The notes: generated from the letters alone by a model not told the origin. Shown: positions 1 to 11,109, numbered from the stretch's first letter. The stretch is 44,674 nt of DNA from Prorocentrum cordatum (GCA_963575745.1 CAUYUJ010021032.1:101286-145959); one strand, 5' to 3'. Numbers and translations: made by a program.

Positions 1-470
1 CGTTCGTGGTGAATTTGCCACTGCGCTGAATCACGACGCAACGATACCACCTGGGGCGATCCTGGGGCGCTCCTGGGTGCCCAGGCGACTACCTACGCAA
101 ATGCCGCGAATATCATAGCATCTGCAATGGCCTCGACGGAGGCCACTACAACGCTGCATGTGTGAACGTCTCGAGCACGGCAGGATTTTTGCTCGAGGCC
201 AAGAACTTGTCGTGCGGCGCTTTCCGGCCCCGTGCAGACAGGCAAAAACGGATATCGCCGAGTACCTCAACATTTGCAGCCCTGGTACTGTTCCGTAGAT
301 TTGCAAAGCCTTCTTACGCTTTTGTTCCCCAGCCCTCCTGCGTTGGGTTCTCGTTTTGAATAGAGCGCTGCGGTCTCCGTCCTCTCCCGCCCTCTCCTCA
401 TCTCCTCCCTCCTCCTCTGCTCTATTGCCTTCTGCCTCCTCGCCTCGCCGTCCTACGTCACCTCGCCATC
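1..470. other. unassigned sequence before the first repeat array
   Basis: No recognisable gene. A frame opens at the window edge (base 2) and runs 38 codons to a TAG at 116-118; it could be the end of something lying outside the window, but nothing in it is diagnostic. The stretch from about 360 to 460 is pyrimidine-rich (CTC/TCC) and leads into the ~100-bp repeat array. Confidence 0.3.
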
Positions 471-1990
471 CCTGGGGAGCGATCTGTGAAACTGTTGCCA
501 CTTTCGAGGGCTGCTGGTGGGTCCAGCGGAGTGAGGCACCACCCAGATCCATATTAGACCTCGACATCCCTGGGGGGTGCGATATGTGAAATTGTCGCCA
601 CGTTGGAAGGCTGCTGGGGGGTCCAGCAGAGCGAGGCACCACCCAGATTCAGATTAGACCTCGCAATCCCTGGGAGGCTGCGATCTGAGAAACTGCCGCC
701 ACTTTCGAAGGCTGCTTGTGGGTCCATCGGGGTGAGGCACCACCCAGATTCGGATTCGACCTCGCCATCCTTGGGTGGTTGCGATCTGCGAAACGGTCGC
801 CACTTTCGAGGGCTGCTGGTGGTTCCAGCGGAATAAGGCACCACCCAGATTCAGGCTAGACTTCGACTGCGATCTGCGAAGCTGTCGCCACTTTCTAGGT
901 TTGCTGGGGAGTCCAGAGGAGTGGCGCCTTACGCGGACTCAAATTAGACCTCGGTGTCCCTGGGAGGCTGCGATCTGAGAAACTGCCGCCACTTTCGAAG
1001 GCTGCTTGTGGGTCCATCGGGGTGAGGCACCACCCATATTCAGATTATACCTCGCAATCCCTGGGAGGCTGCGATCTGCGAAACGGTCGCCACTTTCGAG
1101 GGCTGCTGGTGGGTCCATCGGAGTGGCGCGCTACGCAGATCCAGATCAGACCTCGCCATCCTTGGGTGGTTGCGATCTGCGAAACGGTCGCCACTTTCGA
1201 GGGCTACTGGTGGGTCCAGCGGGGTGAGGCACCATCCAGATTCATATTAGGCCTCGGCATCCCTGGGAGCTGCGGTTTGCGAAGCTGTCGCCACTTTCGA
1301 AGCCTGCTGGTGGGTCCATCAGAGTGGCGCGCTACGCAGATCCAAATTCGACCTCGGCATCCATGGGTGGTTCCGATCTGCGAAACCGTCGCCACCTTCG
1401 AAGGCTGCTGGGGGGGCCAGCGGAGTAGGGTCCCACGCAGATTCAGATTAGAATTCGTCGTCCCTGGTGGGGCTGCGATCTGCGAAGATGTCGCCACTTT
1501 CGAGGGCCGTTGGGGTGTCCAGCGAGTGACGCACATTCAGATTCGACCTCGTCATCCCTGGGGGGCTGCGATATGTGAAAGTGTCGCCACGTTCGAGGTG
1601 TGCTAGGGGGGCCCAGCGGGGTGACGTCCTACGCGGACTCAGATTTGACCTCGCCATCCCTGGGGGGCTGCGATCTGCGAAACTGCCGCCACGTTCGAAG
1701 GCTGCTGGGTGTCCAGCGGGGTGACGTCTTACGCAGATTCAAATCAGATCTCGCCATCCCCAGCGGGTTGCGACCTGCGAAACTGCCGCCACTTTCGAGG
1801 GCTGCTGGGGTCCAGCTGAGTGACGTCTTACACGGACTCAAATGAGACTTCGCCATCCTTGGGGGGCTGCGACCTGTGAAACCGTCGCCACTTTCCAGGG
1901 CTCCCAGAATCCAGTGAAGTGACGTTTTCCGCGGATTCAAACCAGACCTCGCCATCTCTGGAGGGCCTCGATCTGCGGAACGCGTCTCTT
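470..1990 (+). repeat. ~100-bp tandem repeat array, about 15 diverged units
   Basis: The core GCGATCTGCGAAACTGTCGC recurs at about 479, 579, 680, 781, 869, 970, 1071 and onward to about 1967, usually 100-101 bp apart with one 88-bp unit. Each unit also holds a conserved CCACTTTCGAGGGCTGCTGG segment and a GTCCAGCGGAGTGA segment. Open frames across it are by-products of the repeat and change frame from unit to unit. Two further units lie at 3285-3460, and the same family in opposite orientation closes the window. Confidence 0.92.
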
Positions 1991-2011
1991 TACGTTCGGC
2001 GATGACGGGCG

Positions 2012-2124
2012 TCATGGGGAGGGGGGGGGGGGGCGAGGGGGGGTATGGCGTAACGCCCCGCCCCCCCCGCCGTGTGGCTCCAGCACCGCAGCCGCGCCGG
2101 CGCGCGACGCGACGAGCGACGAGC

Positions 2125-2158
<34 letters not shown>

Positions 2159-2165
2159 CGAGCAG
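2012..2165. repeat. poly-G tract and (CGA)n microsatellite
   Basis: A G-rich run at about 2012-2045 is followed by C-rich sequence and then by GAC/CGA triplets from about 2100 to 2160. This directly precedes the left arm of the inverted 18-bp minisatellite pair. Confidence 0.85.
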
Positions 2166-2177
2166 CATGTAGGTGGC

Positions 2178-2460
2178 GATATGCCCCATTGCGCCTGTGT
2201 GCACCACAACGCTCGCATGCACCGCAGCGCGCGTGTATGCCACAGCGCCTGCGTACACCGCAACAATAATGTGCCACGCAACGACTGTGTACACCACGGT
2301 GCTTGCGTACACTACAGTACCGATGTACACGTGTACACCGCAGTTACCATGTGCAACACAGCGCTTGTGTACACCACAGTGCTTGCGTGCACCGCGGCGC
2401 CTGCGCACGCCACAGCGCGCGTCTACACCACAGCATCCGCGTACAAGGCAGCATGGGAGG
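2178..2460 (+). repeat. 18-bp minisatellite, left arm of an inverted pair
   Basis: About 15 units of an 18-bp motif near GCGCCTGTGTGCACCACA. Because 18 is a multiple of 3, all frames stay open and produce artificial Cys/His/Thr-rich open frames. The array is preceded by AGCAGCATGTAGGTGGCGAT, which is mirrored on the far side of the right arm. Confidence 0.9.
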
Positions 2461-2599
2461 AGTTAGGGTGATGCGGGCGGATTCGGGAGGACTCGTAGAT
2501 TCCAGCAGCGCTCCGTTGTCCATAATGTTAATTTTCTATTATTTTGTGTGGAGTCCACAAGCGTTCCATTTTGTCAGAAGGGTTCGTTCTAACTTCTAT
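2461..2599. other. spacer between inverted 18-bp arrays
   Basis: About 140 bp of more AT-rich sequence without the 18-bp unit and with no gene visible. It would be the loop if the two arms paired. Confidence 0.6.
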
Positions 2600-2890
2600 G
2601 TGCAACAGTGGTGTTGTGTTGCACACGGTTGCTGTGGTGCACACAGGCGCCGTGGTGCACAGACACTGCAATGCACACAGGCTTTGTGGTGCACACCGGT
2701 GCTGGGCAGCAGACGGCTGATGTGGTGTACGCAAGCGCTCTGGTGTGCACAAGAGCAGTTGTGCCCGCAGGCGCGGTGGCACAAACTGACGCTGTGTTGC
2801 ACGCGGCTGCTGTGGTGTACATAGGCGGTGTGGTGTACACAGGCGCTGTGGTGCACGCAGGCACTGTGGTGTACACAGGCGTTGTGGTGC
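2600..2890 (-). repeat. 18-bp minisatellite, right arm of an inverted pair
   Basis: The same 18-bp unit as at 2178-2460 but reverse-complemented, reading for example GGCGCTGTGGTGCACGCA. It ends with a segment around 2890-2915 (GCCGCCTACATGCTGGCGCT) that is the near reverse complement of the sequence preceding the left arm, so homology extends past the arrays. Confidence 0.9.
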
Positions 2891-3039
2891 AAATCGCCGC
2901 CTACATGCTGGCGCTACCCGTCCTCCGTTATTCCTGGGCATTCCCAGACGCCGCCAGCGCGAAACGTGACGTCATCGACCCCCTCCACCCCCCCTAGATG
3001 ATTGCCGTCGTCGGCCCACGCGCACGATGATTATGAGCG

Positions 3040-3057
3040 ACGAGCGACAAGCCACGA

Positions 3058-3122
<65 letters not shown>

Positions 3123-3123
3123 T
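3040..3123. repeat. (ACG)n microsatellite
   Basis: An almost uninterrupted ACG/CGA/GAC trinucleotide run of about 65 bp, introduced by GAGCGAC-type variants. Depending on frame and strand it encodes poly-Asp, poly-Arg, poly-Thr or poly-Val; these are not genes. Confidence 0.95.
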
Positions 3124-3284
3124 GCGGACCAGACTCCTATGCGGATTCCTGCGCGGACACCTACGCGAATCCCAATGCGCACGGCGGCAATGCCCAGAGC
3201 GCACTGGGGGGGACGGTTGCGTCACTGGGGGGGGGAGGAGCGGGAGCCCTGACGCCCGTCATGCCCCAAGCAATAAAGAAACGG

Positions 3285-3460
3285 GCTCAAGCTGTCGCAA
3301 CTTTCGGGGGCTGCTAGAGTGTGCAGCGGAGCGACGTCTTTCGCGGACTTAAATTCGACCTCGCCATCCCTGGGGGATTGCGATCTGCGAAACTGTCGCA
3401 ACTTCCGAGGTATGCTGGGGATCCAGCGGGGTGACGCCTTACGCGGATTCAAGTTCCGTT
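3285..3460 (+). repeat. two further units of the ~100-bp repeat family
   Basis: Two units with the core GCGATCTGCGAAACTGTCGC and the flank ATCCAGCGGGGTGACGCCTT. They are separated from the main array by the 18-bp inverted pair and the (ACG)n tract, so that block appears to have been inserted into, or to have interrupted, the original array. Confidence 0.85.
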
Positions 3461-4044
3461 TTCCTGGCTGGCTCTTCCTCTCGTTTTCGGAGAAGGGATT
3501 GCTCTCAGGAGTGAGTGTGCGACTTCGGTGGCGCCGCTCGTAGTGGTTCCTTGTCAGTGATGTATTCCTGGCTATCTGTGTTAGTATCACCTCCTGAAGC
3601 GTATTGCAAGCGAGCTGCCCCCTTCAGGGGCTGGGTGCATGGATGTCTCGTGTGGTTTATCCTACGTCTAGTCCTCGCCCTCACCGGCCACTTGTCAGCG
3701 TTGTGTGCGACTGTGGTGGCGCCACCTCCATGCACTAGTCTCCTGGTCAGTGAGTTCTTCCTGGCCTAGCTGGTGTCAGCGGTATTTCGTGATGGTGCTC
3801 CTGGCCTCATCCTGGTATCGTTCCCGCGCCATTTTGGCTGCGTCCCAACCCTGGTTGGGTAATTATTCATGCGCTCGCTCCTGGACCTGTTTCCTGGCAG
3901 CTGCAGCCCGCACCACCTCTCGCTTCCGGTCCGCTTAGGTGCTGCTTAGGCCACCGGTTTGCCGGCGCGTTAGGCAATTAGGTTCGCGCGTAGCCCGCCC
4001 GTCCCGTTTGACGCCGCCTGCGCTTTCACTTGCGGCTGCGACAA
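3461..4044. repeat. diverged duplication, ~188-bp period; no gene seen
   Basis: A segment starting GTGCGACTTCGGTGGCGCC at 3517 recurs as GTGCGACTGTGGTGGCGCC at 3705, each followed by a GTCAGTGA...TTCCTGGC segment. Nothing coding is supported. Confidence 0.5.
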
Positions 4045-4925
4045 AAAAAGTAACCCCACCAGCCTGGGCTACCCTTTCGGCCCTGTCACCTCGTCGCCTT
4101 TGGGGTGCGCCCCTGCCCCTGGTGGCTCCTGGACGGCGTCAGCCATGCGGATTGAACGCGCGGCCCTGGAGATGGCCTGTTGGATGGGGCAGCGCTTGCG
4201 CTGACGGTTCGCGCCAGTGGCCACTTCGCTATCCCCCCCAAGTGCGACTCGGCAGACATGACGCTCTACTTCAAGTTCCAGCTCCTCGGCGAGGAGTTTC
4301 GTCCTCGGCATTGCCTGGGCCTGAGCTGCGGCGCGTTTGCCCCTCTCCGCCGTGGTTCTTTTCGCATTCCCCCTGTGGCTCCGCCATTCTTGCCCTCCTC
4401 GTGTGTCTTCCGCTCCTTCGCTCCCGCCGCGTTGTCTTCCCTTGTCTCTTCTCGCTGCTCTTTCGCCCCCTTTCTCTTGTCGCTTTCTTTTCCTGCGCGT
4501 CGCCGGCGGCAGTTGCGCTGTGCCAGACTCTCCTTGCGACCTGCTTGACGGCGCGCGGCTTCCCGCGTCGCTCGCGAGCAACAAAATTCAGCCTTCTTGT
4601 CCAGCCCAGCGTGTCCCCTGGCGGTCTACCTCTCTGTGTCCACGGGCGCCACGTCGCGACGGGGACTAATTCCCGTGCCCGGCGATCTCGTTCCCATGGT
4701 ACTCGCGCGTTGCAACTCCCCGACGCCTCCGCAGCTCGCAGCGTCAACCGTTCGGCGCAGCTCAGCCCCGGCGCAGCTTCCCTCGGCGGTCTGTTTAGTT
4801 TGCGTGCGCGGCGCGCGCGCTGGCAAGTCGGGTGCTCGCGGCCCGTGCTACTCTACTGACGCTGTCGGTTCGTTAGCCTGCAGCTGCGACTATAAAACGC
4901 CCCACCAGCCCATCCAGAAACGATG
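4045..4925 (+). repeat. segmental repeat block A, copy 1
   Basis: It begins near CCACCAGCCTGGGCTACCC and runs through CGGCCCTGTCACCTCGTCGC, a pyrimidine-rich middle, and a tail ending near CACCAGCCCATCCAGAAACG. The same order of segments recurs at 7736-8665, and the first ~550 bp also at 7184-7735. Parts read as open frames on both strands, but frames are not conserved between copies, so I call it repeat DNA. Confidence 0.85.
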
Positions 4926-5489
4926 CGGCAATTGTGCTGTGCCCGTCCCAGGCTCTAGGTCTCCCCCCGGGGCATCCCTTGCAGCGCATCTCCCTTGGAT
5001 GGCTGCCGCCCCCAGGGCCGCCTTAGGCGTCCAGGGGCCAGGCCCTTCTGCGGCCCTCTGTACTGCTAGCGCCACTGCGGCATCACGTTGCAGCTCCTCG
5101 CCGCCCTACCCTCATACCCCTAGCGGTTCCATCGCCGCTGGCGGTCAGACAGGGTCGTCGACGCACACCCACTTAGGTGCCCCCCTGTCAGTCCCACTGA
5201 GCGGCGCCGGTTCCGCTGCGATGGTTACGATGAGACGAGGTCAAGCATGGCCCGCGCGGTTCGCAGTGCTTCGCGGAGGATCCGCTCCGCACTGGACGGT
5301 CTCAGGCTGCGCCACTGCGCACGTTTGTGCGGGTTTCGGACCCCTACCACTGGCAAGCTACCCCTTTTTTTTCCGCGCGCATGAGCACTCAGTCCATGCT
5401 ACTGGAGACTCAGGTGTCGCACTGGTCTGGGCACATCGGGGGCCCATCCCCCGATCCTGAACACAGCGGGGGCGTCGCTGAATTCTGCT
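4926..5489. other. no feature recognised
   Basis: GC-rich sequence with open frames but no recognisable domain, RNA or tandem unit. A frame from the preceding block runs through it to 5460. Confidence 0.35.
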
Positions 5490-6000
5490 GCCCCAGGCCA
5501 GTGCAGCAACATGTCTCAGACGGATTCCACCCCAACCTTTTTGCGGTTGTCAGCTGCACCCTACCAGAGGCCAGGTGCTGCAGGAGGAGTGACCCCCCGC
5601 CGTCCTGCGGCTGACGTTCAGATTCGAGCTGAGCAACGTGTCGACTGTCCCCAACGTCAGCGCTGCAATTGTCTCAGGTGGGCCCCGCTCATCTTGCTGC
5701 GGTTGGTAGCTGCACCCTACCAGAGCAATGCCATTCTCACTGCGGCTGTCAGCTGCGCCCAACCACAGACCCGGCCCTGCCTTGTCTCAGGCGAAACCTT
5801 TGTTCCACTTTCCTGCGTCTGTTAGCTGCGCCCTACATCGGGCACCAGACACCTTCGTTCCTGGCCGTCTCCGGGCTTCCGCGCCCGCCTTCTGCCCCTG
5901 GCGTTGCCTCCGTTCCCCCTCCGCTTCCTGTTGTGCGTGGCCGATTCCGTCTAGGTTCTGCGGTTCAGCAGTTTGCTTCTTTCCATATCCTAAGCGCCCG
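5490..6000 (+). repeat. diverged copies of a ~200-bp repeat family
   Basis: Segments such as GCAGCAACATGTCTCAGACG, GTCAGCTGCACCCTACCAGA and GGAGTGACCCCCC recur at about 5495 and 5655, then less clearly to 6000. They match the better-preserved array at 6500-6990. Confidence 0.65.
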
Positions 6001-6011
6001 CGCGGCACAAG

Positions 6012-6179
6012 ATGAACGGTCGCTGTCCGATCACGGTCAAGAAGGCTAAACAGGAGGTTGCAGAGCGCCAGGAGCTCTTTCTCACGCGGGACGATTTAGT
6101 TTCCCTTGAACACACTTCGACGTTGCAATGCAACAGAATGGGTGCTCTCTCATTGAAGTTCCAGATATGGTCACGGTGA
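6012..6179 (+). CDS. small unassigned open frame (55 aa)
   Basis: An ATG at 6012 opens a 55-codon frame ending TGA at 6177-6179. The translation has mixed polar, helix-prone composition (for example AKQEVAERQELFLTRDDLVS) unlike the low-complexity frames around it, which is why I list it. It lies between two stretches of the ~200-bp repeat. There is no domain match I can name and no clear splice site. It may be an exon remnant or chance. Confidence 0.2.
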   Translation: MNGRCPITVKKAKQEVAERQELFLTRDDLVSLEHTSTLQCNRMGALSLKFQIWSR

Positions 6180-6499
6180 CGGTCAAGCTTCCGCGGGGGG
6201 CTGCACTACCAGGCAAGATGGTTCTCCGTGGACATCGCTTCACAGCTCGCAGGCCTGAGCGTGGACTGCGGCGGCAGGCGCGCCCCTTGGAGAGAAGTAG
6301 TCAACATACATCGGTCTGCTAATATAGAGGTGTGATCCCCACCCTCCCAACCCCTGGTTGCGGACAGCCAGCAGCTGCCCCCCGCCTGCCTCTCCGTCGG
6401 TCTGTTGCACCCCACCAGAGACTCGGCGCGCTGCGCGCGGAGTCGCCCCCTTCCGGCCCGCGGCCAATGTCTGGATTCGAATTGACCGGCGTGGTGATT
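6180..6499. other. no feature recognised
   Basis: Intergenic sequence between the small open frame and the ~200-bp array. No gene, RNA or tandem unit is evident. Confidence 0.4.
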
Positions 6500-6990
6500 G
6501 TGCCCAATGCCAGCGCAGCTAAATGTCTCAGGCGAATATTACTCAATCTTCCTGCGGCTGTCAGCTGCACCCTACCAGAGCGATTCCCATCTTTTTGCGG
6601 TCGTCAGCTGCACCCTGCCAGATAATCGGCACAACGCGGGCGGAGTGACCCCCCCTCCGCCCTGCAGGTTGCCGGTTAGATCCGAACTGGGCAGCGTGGT
6701 GACTGCGCCCAACGCCAGCGCAGCAAAAGGTCTCAGGCGTACCCTTCTAAATCTTTCTGCGGCTGTTAGCTGCGCCCTGCCAGATCAATTCCAATCTTGC
6801 TGCGGGCGTCAGCTGCACCCTGCCAGAGAACAGGCACACTGCAGGCGGAGTGACCCCCCTCCATCCTGCGGCTGACGCTTGGATTCGCACTGAGCAGCGG
6901 GGCGACCCAGGCTGCCTGATGCCAGCGCAACAGTATATCTCAGGCGAACCTTTTTCCCAATCTTTCTGCGGCTGTCAGCTGCGCCCTCCC
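6500..6990 (+). repeat. ~200-210-bp tandem repeat, about 2.5 units
   Basis: The segment GCCAGCGCAGC...TCTCAGGCG recurs near 6510, 6710 and 6920, each followed by CTGCGGCTGT(C/T)AGCTGC and GCCAGA. It is the same family as at 5490-6000. Confidence 0.8.
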
Positions 6991-7183
6991 AGAGCACGCG
7001 CCGGCCCCAGGCGTCGTGCCCCCCCCCACCACCCCCCACACAGGAACTTGTTCCTGACGTGCCCACGCTGATCCCCAGCGCGCCGTTGGCTTCAGGCGGC
7101 GTTCCCCCTGCCCTGAGTCGCATGCGCGGCAGGCAGACGACCGCCCCCCCCCCCCCCGCTGGTCTGGCACGTCACTGTCGTCA

Positions 7184-7735
7184 CTGGGCTACCCTTCCGG
7201 CCCTGTCACCTCGTCGCCATTGGGGTGCGCCCCTGCCCCCTGTGGCTCCTGGGCGGCGCGAGCTATGCGGATTGAGCGCATGGCCCTGGACATGGCCTGT
7301 TGGATTGGACGGCGCGCGCTAACGGTCCGCGCCAGCGGCCACGCGCACCCCCCCCCCCCCCAAGTGCGACTCGGTCGACACGTCGCTCTACTTCAAGTTC
7401 CGGGTCCTCGGCAAGGAGCTTCGTCTTCGGCGGTGCCTGCGCCTGAACTGCGGCGCGTTTGTCCCTCTCCGCCGTGCTTTTTTCGCCTCGCCCCCCGCTT
7501 CTCCTGTCTCTTCTCGTTGCTCTTTCGTGTTGTCTTCTCTTGTCTCTTTTCGTTGCTCTTTTGCCCTCTTCATCTGTTGTCTTCGCTCGCTCCTGCCTCT
7601 GCCGCGTTGCCTCTGTGCTTCGCCTGTATATTTTCCCGCGCGTCGCTGGCGTCAATTGCGCCGTGCCTGACTTTTGCTTTGCGACCTGTTTGGGCGGCGC
7701 GCAGCTGCCTGCGTCGCTCGCGAGCGAAAAAGTAC
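7184..7735 (+). repeat. segmental repeat block A, partial copy 2
   Basis: It matches the first ~550 bp of block A: CTGGGCTACCC, CGGCCCTGTCACCTCGTCGC, an AAGTGCGACTCGG segment and a pyrimidine-rich part. It is directly followed by another copy in tandem. A C-run at about 7345-7360 replaces a shorter run in copy 1. Confidence 0.85.
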
Positions 7736-8665
7736 CCCCCACCCACACACACCAGCCTGAGCTACCCTTTCGGCCCTGTCACCTCGTCGCCATTGGGGTG
7801 CGCCCCTGCCCCCGGTGGCCCCTGGATTCAGCCGTGCGCATTGAACGCGCGGCCCTGGAGATGGCCTGTTGGATGTGACGGCGCTTGCGCTTGCGGCCCG
7901 CGTCAGCGGCCACTTCGCTACCCCCCCCCCCCCCCCCCCCAAGTGCGACTCTGCAGACATGGCGCTATACCTCAAGTTCTAGCTGCTCGGCGCGGAGCTT
8001 CGTCCTCGGCGTTGCCTGAGCCTAAGCTGCGGCGATTTTGTCCCTCTCCGCCGTGGTTATTTTCGCGTCGCCCCCCTGTCGCTTCGCCGTCCTTGCCCTC
8101 CTCGTGTGTCTTTCGCTCTTTCGCCCCCGCCGAGTTGTCTTCCCTTGTCTCTTCTCGCTGCTCTTTCGCTCCTTTCTCTTGTGGCTTTCTTCTCCTGCGC
8201 GTCGCCGGCGGCAATAGCGCTGTGCCTGACCTTCGCTTTCCGACCTGTTTGACGCCGCGCGGCTGCCCGCGTCGCTCGCAAGCAAAAAAGTGACCCCGCC
8301 AGCCTGGCCGCCGCGTCTCGCAGGAGTGGTTCAGCCTTCTTGTCCAGCCCGGCGCGCCCCCTGGCGGTCTGCCTCTCTGTCCTCGGGCGCCAGGTCGCGA
8401 CGGGGACTCATTCCCGTGCCCGGCGATCTCGTTCCCATGGTACTCGCGCGTTGCAACTCCCCGACGCTTCCGCAGCTGGCAGCTTCCACCAATCGGCGCA
8501 GCTCAACCCCGGCGCAGCTTCCCTCGGCGGTAGGTTTAGTCTGCCTGTGCGGCGCGCGCGCCGTCAATTAGGGTGCCCGCGGCTCGTGCTACTCCACTGG
8601 CGCTGTCGGCTCGTTAGCCTGCAGCTGCGATTAAAAACCCCACCAGCCCATCCAGAAACGATGCC
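7736..8665 (+). repeat. segmental repeat block A, copy 3 with tail
   Basis: A full copy of the 4045-4925 block including the tail around TCGCGACGGGGACTCATTCC and the end CACCAGCCCATCCAGAAACG. The block therefore duplicated as tandem head units plus one shared tail. A ~20-bp C-run lies at about 7921-7941. Confidence 0.85.
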
Positions 8666-8714
8666 CAGAGGCATTGCTTCGATCAGGGAGTTGGGCAGCA
8701 CGCAGAGGAAGGGT

Positions 8715-9145
8715 CCCTCAGTGGAGGCCTCTTGGAGCTTCTTGGGGACATCTTGGCGGTCCCGGGCGCCTCGCAGAGCGTCTCGGGCGTCTCTGAGAGC
8801 TTCTTGGGGCCCCCTGGGGGTCTCTTAGGAGCCTCTTGGAGGCCTTTTGGGCGCCTGTTGGGGCCTCCTGGGCACCTCTTGGGCCCTCTTGAAGCGCTCT
8901 CGGGAACCTTGGGGGCGCTCTTGGAGCCCTCTTGGGCCATCTTGGAACCATCTTGAGGCCTCGGATGGCCATCGGGAGCGCAAAGGCGAGAAAGTCAAAG
9001 ACATGAATTTACCCAAGGTTTTGGGAGGATGTTGGCCTCTTCGGGGCCTCCTGGGAGAGCTTGTTGGCCAGTTGGAGCCGTCTTGGAGCGGTATTGGGGC
9101 TTCTTGGGGCATCGTGGGAGCCATCTTGAGGCATCTCGGGATATC
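8715..9145 (+). repeat. degenerate short-period repeat (TCTTGG/CCTCTTGGG)
   Basis: Variants of CTCTTGGRGCC recur every ~10-30 bp across 8720-8960 and again at 9040-9140, interrupted by ~70 bp of unrelated sequence. The resulting open frames rich in Gly/Leu/Ser (forward) or Pro/Arg (reverse) are repeat artefacts. Confidence 0.7.
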
Positions 9146-9159
9146 TAGAGCCAGGAAAT

Positions 9160-9455
9160 TAGGCATTCTCCCACCCAGTACAACGTTTCGTGGCCCCATA
9201 GGGAGCTCCACCGAAGCCCCCAGTGGGACCGTCCACATGCGCCCCGAGAGCCCAATTTGGCATTTTCCTTCACCCATTACAGCGCTTCGTGGCCCCATAG
9301 GGAGCCCCACCGACGGCCCCAGTGGGGCGGTCCGCATGCAACCCGGAAGCCTAATTTTGGCATTTTCCTTCAACCCAGTACAGCGTTGCGCGGGCCCTCA
9401 GGGAGGCCCACCGAAATCCCCAGTGGGACCGTCCGCGCGCGCTTGGTTCCATTTC
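9160..9455 (+). repeat. ~98-bp tandem repeat, three units
   Basis: The segment GGCATTYTCC..CACCC recurs near 9162, 9258 and 9359, each followed by a GGCCCYNTAGGGAG segment and CCCAGTGGGACCGTCC. The three units are clear but diverged. Confidence 0.85.
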
Positions 9456-10917
9456 CCCGTTACTTTCGTTTTGTCTTGCAAATTTCCCAGAGGCGCCGAC
9501 TGCGCCCGTGCGCAGCCTCGAGCGCGGGGCGCAGGAGCTCGCGCGCGCTTGCGCCGCGAGCCCGAACCAGCTCGCCAGGTCGCGCCTACGGCGCCGCTCG
9601 TCGGCGCTGCGCACGCCGCGCCATTTCGCGTCCCCTGACCAATCGCTACGCGACGTCCCATGAGCCGCGCGCGCCACGGCAAAGGGCGCGCGCTGCTCAC
9701 GTAGAAGGACGAGGCGCCATGTCTGCGAGATGTCCTTGGCTTTTCGCGCGCGCCCCCAGCGTTCGCCCCCGCGCGCTCCATCGCGAGCCTCGTCGCCGAA
9801 TGCCATCGCGTGCCAGGCCTGCCGGCGCGATGCGCGCCCGCGAGATGTCGCCCATTGCCTGGCGGCGCGGCAGCGGTGGCGACTCCGCCGCCACGGGGCG
9901 CGAAGGTCGCCTCCTTCGAGCACCTGCCCCCGCGGCTGCGCGGCGGCCCGCTGGCGGCGAAGATCGCGCGCCGGCTGCCTCGATTGCCGTCGCGCGGGCG
10001 CCCGTCGCGCTTTTGTCTCAAAGCGGCTGCGCGCGCGGGGCGATTTTTTTTTGTCGCGCGTCTTTGCGTGGCGCGCCAGAGCGCGGGGGCCGCTGCAGGG
10101 GCGTCGCGCGGCGGCGGGCCGCTGGGGCGACGCGCGCGGCGACGGTCGGCTCGTTGCTGCAAACGCGCAGCGGGCGCCGATGCTTCGTCGCCTTGAAGTG
10201 CCATTCGGCTGCTTCGCTGTCGGATGCCTTCGCTCGGTCCGGCTCGGTCGGCCCGGCGCGCCTCGGCGCCCTCTGCGGCGGCGATCGGGGCGTCGGGTTG
10301 GGTTCCGGCTGTGGCCCGCCCAGTCGGTTGGCGCTTTCTATTTTGATATGTTCGCGCGCTTTGCCACCCGCGTTTGCCCTCGCGGCGGCCGGCGCGCGCC
10401 GCGCGCTCAACCTGCCCCTGGCGGGGGGCAGCGGCTGGCGGCGCGGCGGGGGCGCCGCGGTCGCGCGAACCCACGCCCATCGCCCGGGCGCGCATTTCGG
10501 GCGCGTTGGCGCGGGCCGGGGCCCATGGCGGCCGAGCTAAGCCCTAGTGCAATGTGTTTCCATATTCTGCCCCGCGCTGACCACTTCCGTCCGTCTTCGG
10601 GGGCGGGGCGGGCGGGCGTGGCGGGGGGCGGCGCGAGGGGGGGGGGGGAAGGGGGAAGGGTCGTTTTGGGCGGAGAGGTGAAGAAATGTTTGGCAGGGCG
10701 CCCGGGGCGCCCAGTTCATGACGCCCACGCTTGACGCCGCGTGGCCCGTAGAGCTGCCCAGGTCGGGCGGTGGGGCCCGCCCCCTGGCCCGGCGGCCGCC
10801 GCGCCGCTGCGGGCGGCGGTGCTCGCGCGCCCCTCCGCCGTGCATCAGTGCTTCCTGCTGGGCGAAGAACCAAAACGGAACGGGTCGTCGCGTGGGCCCT
10901 CGTCGCCAGCCTTGGTC
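9456..10917. other. very GC-rich sequence, no gene recognised
   Basis: Rich in GCGCGC. Long open frames exist on both strands at once (for example 9257-10540 plus and 9398-10495 minus), which is expected from the composition; their translations are Ala/Arg/Pro-rich with no motif. A G-run lies at about 10,635-10,650. Confidence 0.45.
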
Positions 10918-11022
10918 ATGCATCTCGCGGTCTTTGGCGAGTGTGTCATCTGCGCTGGGGGCGATGACGTCCGCCGTGTGATCGGTTGCCCCGGGGTCGG
11001 GCATGTTTGTCCTTGGTGCTGT
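10918..11022 (+). CDS. possible RING-like zinc-binding exon
   Basis: From the ATG at 10918 the frame encodes a Cys/His pattern, C-x2-C, then C-x4-G-H-x-C-x2-C (within ECVICAGGDDVRRVIGCPGV and the next residues). It resembles the first half of a C3HC4 RING as found in E3 ubiquitin ligases. The second half (a further C-P-x-C) is not seen downstream in frame, and the translation before it is low-complexity Arg/Ala/Pro. If real it would be one exon of a larger gene; a chance cysteine cluster in GC-rich sequence is the main alternative. Confidence 0.22.
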
Positions 11023-11109
11023 CCGTCACCTTCGCTCGCTTCTGCCGCTGGCTGCAGCGGCCTCTCGGTCGCCCCTCTACGTCCGCTGTTCACGCCGCGC
11101 GTGGTTAGC

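Noticed and set aside
470-1990. Regular ~100-bp repeats as a possible CRISPR array
   Set aside because: Repeat similarity runs through the whole unit; there are no unique spacers of constant length and no cas genes, and the context is eukaryotic.
9257-10734. Long overlapping open frames on both strands
   Set aside because: High GC removes stop codons; translations are Ala/Arg/Pro-rich with no domains and no agreement on strand.
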